From NCBI GenBank assembly GCA_900752215.1, contig CAADUO010000025.1:1-30614 (forward strand): a DNA stretch of 30,614 bases. The letters are read 5' to 3'. A program made the translations under genes and the position numbers. Origin of the DNA: an uncultured Collinsella sp. (lineage in GTDB: Bacteria > Actinomycetota > Coriobacteriia > Coriobacteriales > Coriobacteriaceae). Below, one piece after another: positions 1 to 7,907 of the stretch. The first letter of the stretch is position 1. The number at the start of each line of letters is the position of its first letter. Below the pieces are notes generated by a model, which ran no database searches, had not been told where the DNA came from, and saw only the letters and a list, made by a program, of their open reading frames with translations.

Positions 1-619
1 CGCAAAAGCCGGCGCCCTCGACCGTTTTTTGCACGGCCTCGGCCACCACGGCCGGCGGCAGCCCCGGCTTGACGGCAGCCAGCCCCGCCTCCACGCTGGC
101 GCGGGTGACGTCGACCAGGCGCTGGCGCTCGGCAGAGACCTCGCCGATGCAGAACATGCGGCTCGAATCACTAAAGTAGCCGTCAAGAATCGTGGAGCAG
201 TCGACGTTGATGATGTCGCCCTCGTGCAGCACGTCCGTATCGCAGGGGATGCCGTGACAGACCACGTCGTTGATCGAGGTGCAAACGCTCTTGGGGTAGC
301 CCTCATAGTTGAGGTCGGCCGGCGTGCCGCCGTGCTCGACGGTGTAGTCGTAGATCATCTGGTCGATCTGGTTGGTGGCCATGCCCGCGGCGATGTGTTC
401 GCCTACGTAATCGAGCACGCCCACGTTGATGGCGGCCGAGCGCTTGATGCCCTCGATATCGGCGGGCGTCTTGTAGAGCGTGCGGGGCAGGACCTCCCAG
501 CCCTCTTCCCACAGGCGCTCGAGGCGCTCGTCGAAGGCGCTATGGCATTTCTTATATTTTTTGCCGCTGCCACACCAGCAAGCGTCGTTGCGGCCAGGCA
601 CGGGTCCTTTGTCATACAT
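1..619 (-). CDS. map: Methionine aminopeptidase type I with N-terminal SEC-C zinc motif (partial)
   Basis: Removes the initiator methionine from nascent proteins in the cytosol using two metal ions. The first 206 codons are present; the 3' end runs off the left edge. Translated from the ATG at 617-619, the first 26 residues hold a SEC-C-type zinc motif (C-W-C at residues 14-16, then C-H at 25-26), as in many bacterial long-form MetAPs. The M24 pita-bread fold follows: the substrate-binding His lies in VCHGIP and the metal-ligand Asp residues in NVDCS and FSDSSR. The remaining His and Glu ligands would be in the missing part. It lies downstream of the radical SAM gene on the same strand, but a 160-bp gap with a strong hairpin separates them. 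The family call is very secure. Confidence 0.95.
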   Translation of the reverse strand, partial: MYDKGPVPGRNDACWCGSGKKYKKCHSAFDERLERLWEEGWEVLPRTLYKTPADIEGIKRSAAINVGVLDYVGEHIAAGMATNQIDQMIYDYTVEHGGTPADLNYEGYPKSVCTSINDVVCHGIPCDTDVLHEGDIINVDCSTILDGYFSDSSRMFCIGEVSAERQRLVDVTRASVEAGLAAVKPGLPPAVVAEAVQKTVEGAGFC

Positions 620-671
620 GGTTAACTTCCTTTCATCCGCAGCTAGTATAGCCCACTCACGTGTCCATAAA

Positions 672-738
672 AGTTGCGGTGATATAGTTCCGATTTAAGC
701 GGTTTAACAGCATAAACAGGAACTATATCACCGCAACT
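672..738. repeat. Perfect 20-bp inverted repeat (intergenic hairpin element)
   Basis: The arms at 672-691 and 719-738 (AGTTGCGGTGATATAGTTCC and its exact reverse complement) enclose a 27-nt loop that begins GATTTAAGC. It lies between two minus-strand genes, downstream of the radical SAM gene and upstream of map. No clear U-tract follows on either strand, so a simple intrinsic terminator is not the obvious reading. Its architecture resembles the element at 5076-5139. Confidence 0.8.
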
Positions 739-779
739 GATGGAGTGGGATGGCGGACACTGGCTGCTGCGTGGCTTTG

Positions 780-1556
780 CTAGTAGCTCACCTGGCAGGG
801 AATGCCGAGGGCGCGCACGCGCGCGGCGATGGCGTCGAGCGCCTCGGGCGCTGCTTTGGCAAGGCCGGCGACCGGTGTCTCGCGCGCCACCGTGTAGATG
901 GTCGCCTCCTGCGGGTGGATGCGCTCGAGCGCCGCGAGCCAGGGGGCAACGTACTCCTCGCCGGTGTTGTCAATGGGCTTGCCTTGATACTCGCCGGTCA
1001 AAAAGATCGTCTGGATAATAACGTGACCGTCAAAGCTTGCGAACGTCTCGATCTGGTGCTCGACGTCGTAGGGGCCAACAGGCTGGTCGAGCAGCTGGAT
1101 AAATGCCGGGTCGACGGTATCGAGCTTAAGAATGTTGTCGTCGACCATCATGAGCGCATTGTGTACCTCGGGGCGGTCGGCGCGCGTGCCGTTGGAGAGC
1201 ACGGCAATCTTGGAGTTTGGGGCCAGCTGGTCGCGAAGCGCGACGGCACCGGCGATGGCCTGCGGAAACTCCGGTGCGGCGGTGGGCTCGCCGTTGCCTG
1301 CGAAGGTGATCACATCGGGGAGCTCGCCCTCGGCTGCCATATCACGCAGCTTTGCCTCGAGCGCGTCGAGTACCACGGCGGTTGTGTTGTACGGCTCGTG
1401 GCAGGGGCGCTCGGCGTTGAGGCCGTTTTCGCAGTAAATGCAGTCGAACGTGCAGATTTTGCCGCTGGCCGGCATCATGTTGACGCCGAGCGAGAGACCA
1501 AGGCGACGGCTGCGAACGGGCCCAAAGATGGGGCTGGCATTCAAAAACGTAGACAT
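780..1556 (-). CDS. Radical SAM protein, COG0731 (TYW1-like Fe-S oxidoreductase) type
   Basis: A radical SAM enzyme using a [4Fe-4S] cluster and S-adenosylmethionine; the substrate is unknown. The cluster motif C-x3-C-x2-C is at residues 35-42 (CTFDCIYC), preceded by FGPVRSRRLGLSLGVN, which is typical of the COG0731 group related to wyosine synthetase. TFAGNGEPT (the GGEP-equivalent SAM-binding region) and VLSNGT follow. I chose the ATG at 1556 because GAGGAG lies 9 nt upstream; an ATG two codons earlier has the same site only 3 nt away, and the open frame extends upstream to 1670 without another good ribosome binding site. At 258 residues it is a compact member with no extra Fe-S domain. A tRNA-modification role is suggested only by family resemblance. 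Confidence 0.85.
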   Translation of the reverse strand: MSTFLNASPIFGPVRSRRLGLSLGVNMMPASGKICTFDCIYCENGLNAERPCHEPYNTTAVVLDALEAKLRDMAAEGELPDVITFAGNGEPTAAPEFPQAIAGAVALRDQLAPNSKIAVLSNGTRADRPEVHNALMMVDDNILKLDTVDPAFIQLLDQPVGPYDVEHQIETFASFDGHVIIQTIFLTGEYQGKPIDNTGEEYVAPWLAALERIHPQEATIYTVARETPVAGLAKAAPEALDAIAARVRALGIPCQVSY

Positions 1557-1781
1557 AGGCATATGCTCCTCAAGACAATTGTGCCTAAGCATAGCATCGG
1601 CTCCAAAGCAAGGCGCGGGCTCTTGCTTTACAAGTTTCGTTTTTTCACGTCGCTCATTATGCCGTGTCATGAAAAGCCTCGGGTCGGGTAAAGTTAATCT
1701 GTTAACAAGGCGTAAAGCAATGCGGGTCTATCCAGCCGTACTGACGCGCAACTGGATGGGCGTTGATGATGGGGGCACAAC

Positions 1782-2579
1782 ATGGATTTTACGGTCGAGA
1801 ATGCGGGCACCACGATTGCCTGTCGCGAATATGCCGGCCCGGATGTGTCGCCTGATACTCCTGCCTTGGTGTGCGTGCACGGCGCTTGTGTCGACGGCAC
1901 ATTTTTCGACGGCATCGCATGTGAGCTCGGTCGCAACTACCGCGTAATTGCCTATGACCGCCGCGGCTGTGGCGGCAGCAGCGAAGCGGCAGACGGCAGC
2001 TATGATCTTGCCGCTCAGGCCGCCGACCTGCAGGCCGTGATCGAACACGTTGGCGCTCCGACAAATGTGCTTGCGCACAGCGCCGGTACGTTGGTGGCGC
2101 TGGAGCTTCTTCGCACCGAACCCCATCTCGTCGCCCGTGCGATTCTGCATGAGCCGGCTGTGTCGGCCGAAGGCGTCGGCATGGGCGCAGCTCCGATTTT
2201 GCTCGATATGATTGCGGCTGGAAAGGTTTCAAGGGCGCTTCGGCTTTTCTTGGGAGCTCTCGGCGACTTGGACCCCGAGGCTCCTGGGACGACCGAAGCG
2301 GAAGCCAAGCATGCCCTGCGCAATGGTCGTTGCTTTATGGCCAATGAATACGGAACAAATATGACATATGCTCCCGACTGGGAGCGTGCCCGCGAATCAA
2401 AGGCGGTGTCGGCTGTGTTTTTGGGCGAGCTTTCGGTCGGTACACCCCGCGAGGCTGGTACGCGAGCGGCTGCCGAATATCTCGATTGCCCCCTTGTGAC
2501 GATCCCGGGCGCGCATAACAGTTTGCGCGATCGCCCCGTTACGGCGGCAAACGCCGTTCACGATGTCTTGGAGCGTTAG
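1782..2579 (+). CDS. Alpha/beta-fold hydrolase
   Basis: A predicted cytoplasmic serine hydrolase of 265 residues; the substrate cannot be told from sequence. Visible landmarks are the oxyanion segment VHGA near residue 33, YDRRGCGGS near 58-66, the nucleophile elbow AHSAG with Ser100 (the first Gly of GxSxG is Ala), and the catalytic His245 in PGAHNSL near the C-terminus. The catalytic acid is not obvious. The ATG at 1782 has only a weak G-rich ribosome binding site (GGGGGC). The gene is divergent from the radical SAM gene, with a 225-bp shared upstream region. It looks monocistronic, as the next gene is more than 200 bp away. Esterase, lactonase or haloperoxidase-like roles are all possible. 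Confidence 0.85.
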   Translation: MDFTVENAGTTIACREYAGPDVSPDTPALVCVHGACVDGTFFDGIACELGRNYRVIAYDRRGCGGSSEAADGSYDLAAQAADLQAVIEHVGAPTNVLAHSAGTLVALELLRTEPHLVARAILHEPAVSAEGVGMGAAPILLDMIAAGKVSRALRLFLGALGDLDPEAPGTTEAEAKHALRNGRCFMANEYGTNMTYAPDWERARESKAVSAVFLGELSVGTPREAGTRAAAEYLDCPLVTIPGAHNSLRDRPVTAANAVHDVLER

Positions 2580-2790
2580 CACGCTCGATGACCTGCGGGG
2601 AGGGGGACTGTTGGCGTTTCGTCATTGTTAACGAATGCGCCAATAACCACGCGCCCGCGGTTCCATTACCACCGTTTGCCAGGTCATAAAAATGTAACAG
2701 CATTCACGTGCTTACCTGCATCGGCAAGGTGTTACCCTTGTAGCATTTGGAACCCACCGCTACCATGCGAAACTATCGAAGGGGCCCCAT

Positions 2791-4671
2791 ATGCTCAATA
2801 ATCACGAGGTCAATCTAACCGACGAGGAGGCTGCCGCTGAGGTCGCCCGCGTCGCGAAGACCTACCCCGTGGTGCGTTTGCTGTCGGCCGATCAGATTAA
2901 GAGCGAGCCTAACTGCCTGCTCGCCGGCGATCGCTGCCCTTGTCTGCGTCAGTCGAGTCTTGAGGCTTTGGCAGACTCCGATGAGTTGTCGGAGCAACTG
3001 CTCAACGATGGTGTTGAGTACCGCGCTCGCCTACGCCCTCTGAAGGTCGAGGGCGAGCCTCACGTCCTGCTGATGGTGCGTCCGATCGATGAACAAGAGA
3101 CTGCAGAAGAGGACCTTGTCTACACCGACGTGCTGACGAGTGTGCGCAATCGCCGATATTACGAGGAAAAGCTCCGTAGCGCCCGCATGAATGCCGGCGT
3201 TGCGGTGATCGACCTTGATGATTTTAGGGTCTTCAACGATACGTGTGGCCGTCATGCCGGCGACCTTGCGCTCGGTGCTGTGGCGACAGCCATACGCAGC
3301 GGAATTCGTTCGACTGACGAGCTTGTACGCTATGGCTGCGACAAGTTTGTGGTCGTCATGCCCAATATTCCCTCCGATGACTTCACCCGTCGCCTGCATC
3401 AGGTATCCGATGCCGTTCATTCCACGATTATTCCGGGCCATGAGTACGTGAGCTTGACGGCATGTGTTGGTGGCGTTCGCATTCATGGCGAGACGGTCGA
3501 TGGGGGCGTTGGCCGCGCTGTCCAGTTACTGAGCCGCGCTAAGGCAAAAGCCGGTACGGTCGTGACCGATGCCGATTCCATCGAGGCCTTCCAAAGCGAA
3601 AAGCCATTGGTGCTTATCGCCGATGACTCCGAGATGAACCGAGCCATTCTCAACGAGATGCTCAAGGACGAGTATTGCATCCTCGAGGCCGACAACGGTC
3701 GTACGGCGCTCGACATGGTCGACCGCTATGGCGATGAGTTGTCGCTCGTGCTGCTGGACATTGTCATGCCGGGCATAAGTGGCTTTGAGGTGCTGGCCGA
3801 TCTGTCGCGCCGATCGGGTATCGATAATCTGCCTGTCATCATGATTTCGAGCGAAGATTCCGATGATATGGTTCTGCGCGCGTACGAGCTGGGCGCCTCG
3901 GACTATATCAACCGCCCGTTTGACTCCCGTGTCGTGCGCCGCCGTGTAAGCAACACCATCCGCCTATACGCCAAACAGCGCCGCCTGACGAACCTGCTGT
4001 CCCAGCAGTACAACGAGCGCGTCAAGAACAGTCGCATGCTCATCGACATCATGGCCGGCGTCATGGAGCTTCGCAACGGCGAGAGCGGCAGGCACGTTAC
4101 GAACATCGAAAAGCTGACCGAGCTGCTGCTTGGCTGTCTGGTCCAGCGTAGCGGCGCGATCTCCCTCGACAATGAGGAGCGCTCCACGATCGCCCTGGCT
4201 TCGGCGCTGCACGATATCGGCAAGATGTCGATTGACGATGCGATTCTCAACAAACCCGGACGCCTTACGCCCGAGGAATTCGAGATTATGAAGACGCATA
4301 CCACGATCGGCGCCGACATGTTGCTTGAGCTGGGTAGCCATCACGCCGGCAATGCGCTTATGGAATATGCGTACCAGATTGCGCGTTGGCATCACGAGCG
4401 CTGGGACGGCAAGGGGTATCCCGATGGCCTTAAGGGCGACGAAATTCCCATTGCCGCACAGGTGGTTTCGGTGGCCGACGTGTACGATGCGCTGACGAGC
4501 GTGCGCGTGTACAAGGATGCCATCCCGCACGAGGAGGCTATCCAGATGATCCTGGACGGTAAGTGCGGTACCTTTAACCCGCTGCTTCTCGATTGCCTGC
4601 TCGAGGTGCAGGACCAAATTGCCGAGACGTTGGCACGCCCCGCTGACGTCGTCGCGTTTCCCACGATTTAG
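2791..4671 (+). CDS. Degenerate GGDEF - response regulator - HD-GYP phosphodiesterase protein
   Basis: A 626-residue soluble signalling protein. In order: an unassigned N-terminal part (1-105) with a Cys cluster (C42, C49, C51); a GGDEF domain (about 110-265) that keeps DLDDF (141-145) but has GCDKF instead of GGDEF at 182-186, so cyclase activity is unlikely; a receiver domain (about 272-392) with acidic D278/D279 and phospho-acceptor D323, but Arg375 where the conserved Lys is expected; and an HD-GYP domain (about 415-610) with H474-D475 in HDIGK, H503, H534/H535 and the GYP signature at 542-544. HD-GYP domains hydrolyse cyclic di-GMP, so the output is probably c-di-GMP breakdown gated by phosphorylation. 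The start has AAGGGG 7 nt upstream. The Hpt gene follows 23 bp downstream and is the likely phosphodonor partner. No sensor kinase is in the window. Confidence 0.9.
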   Translation: MLNNHEVNLTDEEAAAEVARVAKTYPVVRLLSADQIKSEPNCLLAGDRCPCLRQSSLEALADSDELSEQLLNDGVEYRARLRPLKVEGEPHVLLMVRPIDEQETAEEDLVYTDVLTSVRNRRYYEEKLRSARMNAGVAVIDLDDFRVFNDTCGRHAGDLALGAVATAIRSGIRSTDELVRYGCDKFVVVMPNIPSDDFTRRLHQVSDAVHSTIIPGHEYVSLTACVGGVRIHGETVDGGVGRAVQLLSRAKAKAGTVVTDADSIEAFQSEKPLVLIADDSEMNRAILNEMLKDEYCILEADNGRTALDMVDRYGDELSLVLLDIVMPGISGFEVLADLSRRSGIDNLPVIMISSEDSDDMVLRAYELGASDYINRPFDSRVVRRRVSNTIRLYAKQRRLTNLLSQQYNERVKNSRMLIDIMAGVMELRNGESGRHVTNIEKLTELLLGCLVQRSGAISLDNEERSTIALASALHDIGKMSIDDAILNKPGRLTPEEFEIMKTHTTIGADMLLELGSHHAGNALMEYAYQIARWHHERWDGKGYPDGLKGDEIPIAAQVVSVADVYDALTSVRVYKDAIPHEEAIQMILDGKCGTFNPLLLDCLLEVQDQIAETLARPADVVAFPTI

Positions 4672-4694
4672 TTTGACCAAAGGAGTTTTAACCC

Positions 4695-5051
4695 ATGATT
4701 TCCATGCGTGAGGCGTATGAGAAGATCGGCGCTAATTATGATGACGCGTGTGCTCGGCTGATGGGCGGGGAAATGCTTGCCCGCTTTGCCCTCAAGTTTT
4801 TAGATGACGAGAGCATGGACAGGTTGGAGGCTGCCATGGCGGCAGGAGACGCCGAGGAAGCGTTTATGGCAGCGCACACGCTCAAGGGCGTGAGCCAGAA
4901 CCTGGGATTCGATAATCTGTACGAGCCGGCGGTCGTGGTGACCGAAGCGCTGCGCGGCGCCGATGCCGTTGACGGCGCTCGCGAGGGAATGCATGCGTTG
5001 CAGCAGCAATATGCGGCTACGATGTCGGCCCTGCGCGAGGCGGCCGAATAA
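4695..5051 (+). CDS. Hpt (histidine phosphotransfer) domain protein
   Basis: A 118-residue stand-alone phosphotransfer protein. The Hpt motif is AHTLKGVSQNLGF, with phospho-accepting His61; the four-helix arrangement and length fit the family. It would shuttle phosphate between a hybrid histidine kinase and a receiver domain, most simply Asp323 of the protein encoded just upstream. AGGAG lies 9 nt before the ATG, and the 23-bp gap implies co-transcription. The first 20 residues resemble the usual lead-in helix. The hairpin at 5076-5139 follows the stop codon by 24 bp. Confidence 0.92.
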   Translation: MISMREAYEKIGANYDDACARLMGGEMLARFALKFLDDESMDRLEAAMAAGDAEEAFMAAHTLKGVSQNLGFDNLYEPAVVVTEALRGADAVDGAREGMHALQQQYAATMSALREAAE

Positions 5052-5075
5052 GAGCTTGCGAGCCTTGATGACTAT

Positions 5076-5139
5076 GAGAGTGGATAATCTCCCGTTTTAG
5101 GCCCGGTGGTGGCCTCGAAGTGGGAGATTATCCACTCTC
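5076..5139. repeat. Perfect 18-bp inverted repeat (intergenic hairpin element)
   Basis: The arms at 5076-5093 (GAGAGTGGATAATCTCCC) and 5122-5139 are exact reverse complements around a 28-nt loop beginning GTTTTAGGC, which itself contains AGGCC/GGCCT. A third partial arm copy (TCCACTCTCA) follows at about 5159-5168. No U-tract follows the stem. The architecture is close to the 672-738 element: near-equal arm length, near-equal loop length, and CCG(A/T)TTTA(A/G)GC at the left arm/loop junction. Confidence 0.75.
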
Positions 5140-5228
5140 GTTCGATACGTGTCCAAAAATCCACTCTCACCCCTTCTGATTAGTGAATGGGCTATGCGCA
5201 CTGGCGGGGCTTTCCGCATGCAATCAAT

Positions 5229-5260
5229 ATCGTTGTTCGATAAACTGTTCGAATAACGAT
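5229..5260. promoter_or_regulatory. Candidate operator dyad upstream of the DUF2975/XRE pair
   Basis: The arms ATCGTTGTTCG (5229-5239) and CGAATAACGAT (5250-5260) are inverted repeats with one mismatch and a 10-nt centre. They lie 22 bp before the DUF2975 start codon, where an autoregulatory XRE protein could bind. The function is inferred from position only. Confidence 0.4.
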
Positions 5261-5281
5261 AGAGTCGATGAGGGTGAGTGT

Positions 5282-5842
5282 ATGTCTAACAGCGTTCAGC
5301 GTATGGCCAAAGCGGGCGAAAATATCAGGAAGCTTGGCTTTTGCATGGCAGCCGTTTTTGCAGGGATGCTCGTCGCTTTTGCCGCGTTGGTTGTTTACGT
5401 GATCTGGTATGCGGTTGCAAACGTTGCTTCTGTCGATTCTTTCGGCGTCGTGACGCTTCTCGATGGCGGGTGCATCGTTATCCCAAGCGGACTGTGCCTG
5501 GCACTCGTCGTGGGTATTTCGCTTGTCGTTCTGTGTGGGATCAGCCGTAACATCTCGCGAGGCGTCTCGCCCTTTACCAAGACGCATGTGCGGCTTATCC
5601 GTGTTCTTGCGCTTGCCTTTGCTGTTAACGCCGCGGTTTCGCTTATTGGTGCCTACGGATCGGTCAATCTTACCATTGGTGGGCTGGAGCTTTACGTCGT
5701 GCCTCATTCCTTCGTTATTGAGATTTGCCAAGGCGTTGCCTTTGATGCGGGGTCGCTTATCGGCGCGGCTGTCTGTCTGTGTATCTCGGTGATCTGGAGT
5801 TATGCCTCGCTGCTCCAAGAGCAGTCTGACGAGCTTGTGTAG
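5282..5842 (+). CDS. DUF2975 family integral membrane protein
   Basis: A 186-residue membrane protein of unknown activity. Four hydrophobic segments are visible at about residues 19-45, 65-87, 104-125 and 156-178, with the DUF2975-like cytoplasmic linker NISRGVSPFTKTHVRLIR between the second and third. I chose the ATG at 5282 because GAGGGTGAG lies just upstream; an in-frame ATG at 5183 has no ribosome binding site and would cover the dyad. The next gene, an XRE regulator, starts 8 bp after its stop, an arrangement known for DUF2975/YozG pairs in Gram-positive bacteria. The role may be regulatory or in stress or peptide response; nothing in the sequence settles this. Confidence 0.8.
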   Translation: MSNSVQRMAKAGENIRKLGFCMAAVFAGMLVAFAALVVYVIWYAVANVASVDSFGVVTLLDGGCIVIPSGLCLALVVGISLVVLCGISRNISRGVSPFTKTHVRLIRVLALAFAVNAAVSLIGAYGSVNLTIGGLELYVVPHSFVIEICQGVAFDAGSLIGAAVCLCISVIWSYASLLQEQSDELV

Positions 5843-5850
5843 GAGGAAGC

Positions 5851-6180
5851 ATGAGCTATCTCATCATCGAGCTTGAGACGCAGCTGCTTAAGACCGGAAA
5901 GACCAGTGCTGATCTGATTCGTGCCACGGGGCATACTCCGGCTAATATTTCTAAGCTAAGAAACGGAAAAATTAAAGCTATTCGCCTTAAGACGCTTCTC
6001 GATATTTGCGATGAACTTGACTGTCAACCGGGAGATATTATTCAGCGCGTGAGCGAGAAAGAGCTTGAGGAGCTTATTGTCGAGCGCGCAAAAAATGTCG
6101 TGAGACAGATGCGGGACGGCGGAGGCAATGAGGCGTCGCTTCCGACATCAGTCTTTGCTGTCGATTTGAGTGACGAGTAG
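5851..6180 (+). CDS. XRE/Cro-CI-type helix-turn-helix regulator (YozG-like)
   Basis: A small DNA-binding protein of 109 residues. The helix-turn-helix spans about residues 18-45 (SADLIRATGHTPANISKLRNG), followed by KTLLDICDELDCQPGDII, which is highly characteristic of the YozG group (HTH_26-like). A charged helical tail (about 67-90) may dimerise. An excellent AGGAGG site is 6 nt before the ATG, and the gene is 8 bp after the DUF2975 gene, so the two are surely one transcript. It probably represses its own operon through the dyad at 5229-5260. A strong terminator closes the operon 35 bp downstream. Confidence 0.9.
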   Translation: MSYLIIELETQLLKTGKTSADLIRATGHTPANISKLRNGKIKAIRLKTLLDICDELDCQPGDIIQRVSEKELEELIVERAKNVVRQMRDGGGNEASLPTSVFAVDLSDE

Positions 6181-6214
6181 CTTAAGGCGAACAACTAAAA
6201 CGAAGTATCAGCGT

Positions 6215-6249
6215 GAAGGGACCCGTGTCTAACACGGGTCCCTTCTTTT
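6215..6249 (+). terminator. Intrinsic terminator of the DUF2975/XRE operon
   Basis: A GAAGGGACCCGTGT stem with its exact complement and a 3-nt loop, followed by TTTTA. It lies 35 bp after the XRE stop codon and before the exporter operon promoter region. Confidence 0.88.
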
Positions 6250-6257
6250 AGATTATC

Positions 6258-6286
6258 TTGACAAATATGAGTTATCGAAAAACAAT
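6258..6286 (+). promoter_or_regulatory. Candidate promoter of the ABC exporter operon
   Basis: TTGACA at 6258-6263 is a perfect -35 hexamer; AACAAT at 6281-6286, 17 bp further on, is a 4/6 match to the -10 consensus. The region is strikingly A-rich. The TTATCGAA stretch between the two resembles the TTCGATAA core of the upstream dyad on the opposite strand, so shared control by the XRE protein is conceivable but unproven. Confidence 0.4.
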
Positions 6287-6324
6287 AACAGCAATGGAAA
6301 ACAATAAAGGAAAGAAGGAACGAT

Positions 6325-7086
6325 ATGAGCGATTTTTCTATCAAGCAGAACGGGGGTCCAATGAACGCATCAGCGATAAAGCTATCAAAAGTTTCAAAAC
6401 GCTACGGGAAACGGCACGTTTTGCATGACGTTTCCTTCGAGGTGCATCAGTCTGAGCTCTGTGCCCTTGTCGGTGCAAACGGTGCGGGCAAAAGCACGCT
6501 TATTAAAATCGTCTTGGGCCTCTGCGAGCCATCGTCGGGGAGCGTGGAGCTCTTTGGAGGCAAATCAAAAAGAGAGCTTGGCTTGATGCGGACGCGTGTC
6601 GGCTATGTGCCAGATTCCAGCGGAGCATACCAATCCCTCAGTGCGGTTGAGAATCTCCAAATCCGATGTTTGGAATGGGGGCTTGATGCGAATCGTGAGA
6701 TTCCTCGCGTTTTGAGCCTAGTCGGGCTGGACGTCGAAGAGAAAAAGAGCGTGAGCAGTTTTTCTCTGGGAATGAAACGGCGGCTGGATATAGCTACGGC
6801 TTTGTTGGGTGACACTGATCTGCTTATTTTTGATGAGCCAGCAAACGGGTTGGACCCGCTGGGCATCGAGAGTATATGGGCCCTTATCGGTCGATTGAAT
6901 CGAGAACAGGGTAAGACCATGCTCATCTCTAGCCATGATTTGGATGAGTTGGCATCGGTTGCAACAAGCTGCCTGTTTCTTCATGACGGCGAACTGCTGA
7001 AAAAGGAATCGATGGACGTCATAAGGGATGAGGCGTCGTCCCTAAAAGAGTATTACAGGCGCTTGATGAAGGCGGTCTCGCTATGA
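6325..7086 (+). CDS. ABC transporter ATP-binding protein (BcrA/LanF-type exporter)
   Basis: The ATPase subunit of a three-gene exporter, 253 residues. Walker A is GANGAGKST at 50-58, the signature is SFSLGMKRR near 145-153, Walker B with catalytic Glu is LLIFDEP (D170, E171), and the switch His is H204 in SSHDLDE. The overall character, including FSLGMKRRLDIATALLGDTDLLIFDEP, matches bacitracin- or lantibiotic-type exporter ATPases. A purine-rich AAGAAGGA site precedes the ATG at 6325; an alternative ATG at 6361 lacks as good a site. The stop overlaps the next start by 4 bp, so translation is coupled. The substrate is unknown; no lantibiotic precursor or two-component sensor is adjacent. Confidence 0.92.
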   Translation: MSDFSIKQNGGPMNASAIKLSKVSKRYGKRHVLHDVSFEVHQSELCALVGANGAGKSTLIKIVLGLCEPSSGSVELFGGKSKRELGLMRTRVGYVPDSSGAYQSLSAVENLQIRCLEWGLDANREIPRVLSLVGLDVEEKKSVSSFSLGMKRRLDIATALLGDTDLLIFDEPANGLDPLGIESIWALIGRLNREQGKTMLISSHDLDELASVATSCLFLHDGELLKKESMDVIRDEASSLKEYYRRLMKAVSL

Positions 7087-7907
7087 AGCGGGCGATCCAT
7101 CCCATAAAGGCAGATATGATGCGTTTGCACAGGATGTTTCCGGCGAAGTTTGGTCTTGCGCTTATGCTGGCGTTCGGCCTTCTCTTCGGCATCTTTCTAA
7201 AAAACGGAACAACGTTGCTCGCCTTTGGCAATAGCGTTTTTGGGGAGGATATTGGCTTCTGCTGGAATGTAATCGATCCTTCTGCACCCGATGAGTCCCT
7301 TGTGCGCAGTGCTTTTGCCGGCACCTCTCTGTTCGTTCCGCTCATCGTTTGCCTGGCGATTTTACAGGAGCGCGGCTATGAAGAGGGATACCGAATTTCT
7401 TCAGCAAGAGGTCTTGCCTGCTTTAACGGGGCTCTGGCACATGTACTTTCGTCTGCTTTAATAATTGGCGCAGCATATAGTGCGCTTTGCCTTCTTCTGT
7501 TTGCAATAGCGATAACACGTGGAGGGCAAAACTATGCGTATAGCATGCTGGCTGCATTTTTGCCCGCGATGATGATTAACGCCGTATTGGTGATATCGGT
7601 TGCGTTGGAGACGGTGACCATCTATCGGATTACAGGCAGCGCCGTATTGAGCGGGGCTGTGGTAATAATCGGATTTGTCATGAGCTTGACGCTCTACGGA
7701 ACTTACCTTCAGACACCCATACCGTCCTTGCGATGGATCTTCTTTCTTCCGGGGCCGTACCTTGGAGTCGGATGTGCCCTTGGGTATAGCGATATGGGGC
7801 AGCTGACGCTTCTGGGATATGGCGTGGCAGCCAGCTGTCTATCGGTATTGATTTACGCTCTCTTGAGCTTTCGCGCTGGGGGTGTGCTCAATGGCTCGTC
7901 AGATTAA
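7083..7907 (+). CDS. ABC exporter permease, first subunit
   Basis: A 274-residue integral membrane protein with about six hydrophobic segments (near residues 22-42, 80-98, 118-145, 155-180, 185-205 and 240-262). There is no classic permease EAA motif, as expected for ABC-2-type exporters. It overlaps the ATPase gene by 4 bp (ATGA) and the following permease gene by 17 bp, so the three products surely form one complex. The codon composition is less G+C-rich than in neighbouring housekeeping genes. I recognise no close named family; ABC-2 or lantibiotic immunity-type permease is the best description. Confidence 0.78.
   Translation: MKRAIHPIKADMMRLHRMFPAKFGLALMLAFGLLFGIFLKNGTTLLAFGNSVFGEDIGFCWNVIDPSAPDESLVRSAFAGTSLFVPLIVCLAILQERGYEEGYRISSARGLACFNGALAHVLSSALIIGAAYSALCLLLFAIAITRGGQNYAYSMLAAFLPAMMINAVLVISVALETVTIYRITGSAVLSGAVVIIGFVMSLTLYGTYLQTPIPSLRWIFFLPGPYLGVGCALGYSDMGQLTLLGYGVAASCLSVLIYALLSFRAGGVLNGSSD

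Noticed and set aside
29..625. Plus-strand open frame of 198 codons at the left edge
   Set aside because: It is the shadow of the methionine aminopeptidase gene on the other strand, whose translation is unmistakable.
750..1691. Plus-strand open frame opposite the radical SAM gene
   Set aside because: The minus strand carries the radical SAM CxxxCxxC motif and a proper ribosome binding site; the plus frame is an antisense shadow.
2725..2740. Short palindrome CAAGG-TGTTAC-CCTTG before the GGDEF gene
   Set aside because: Only 5-bp arms, no second copy and no clear promoter around it; too weak to call an operator.
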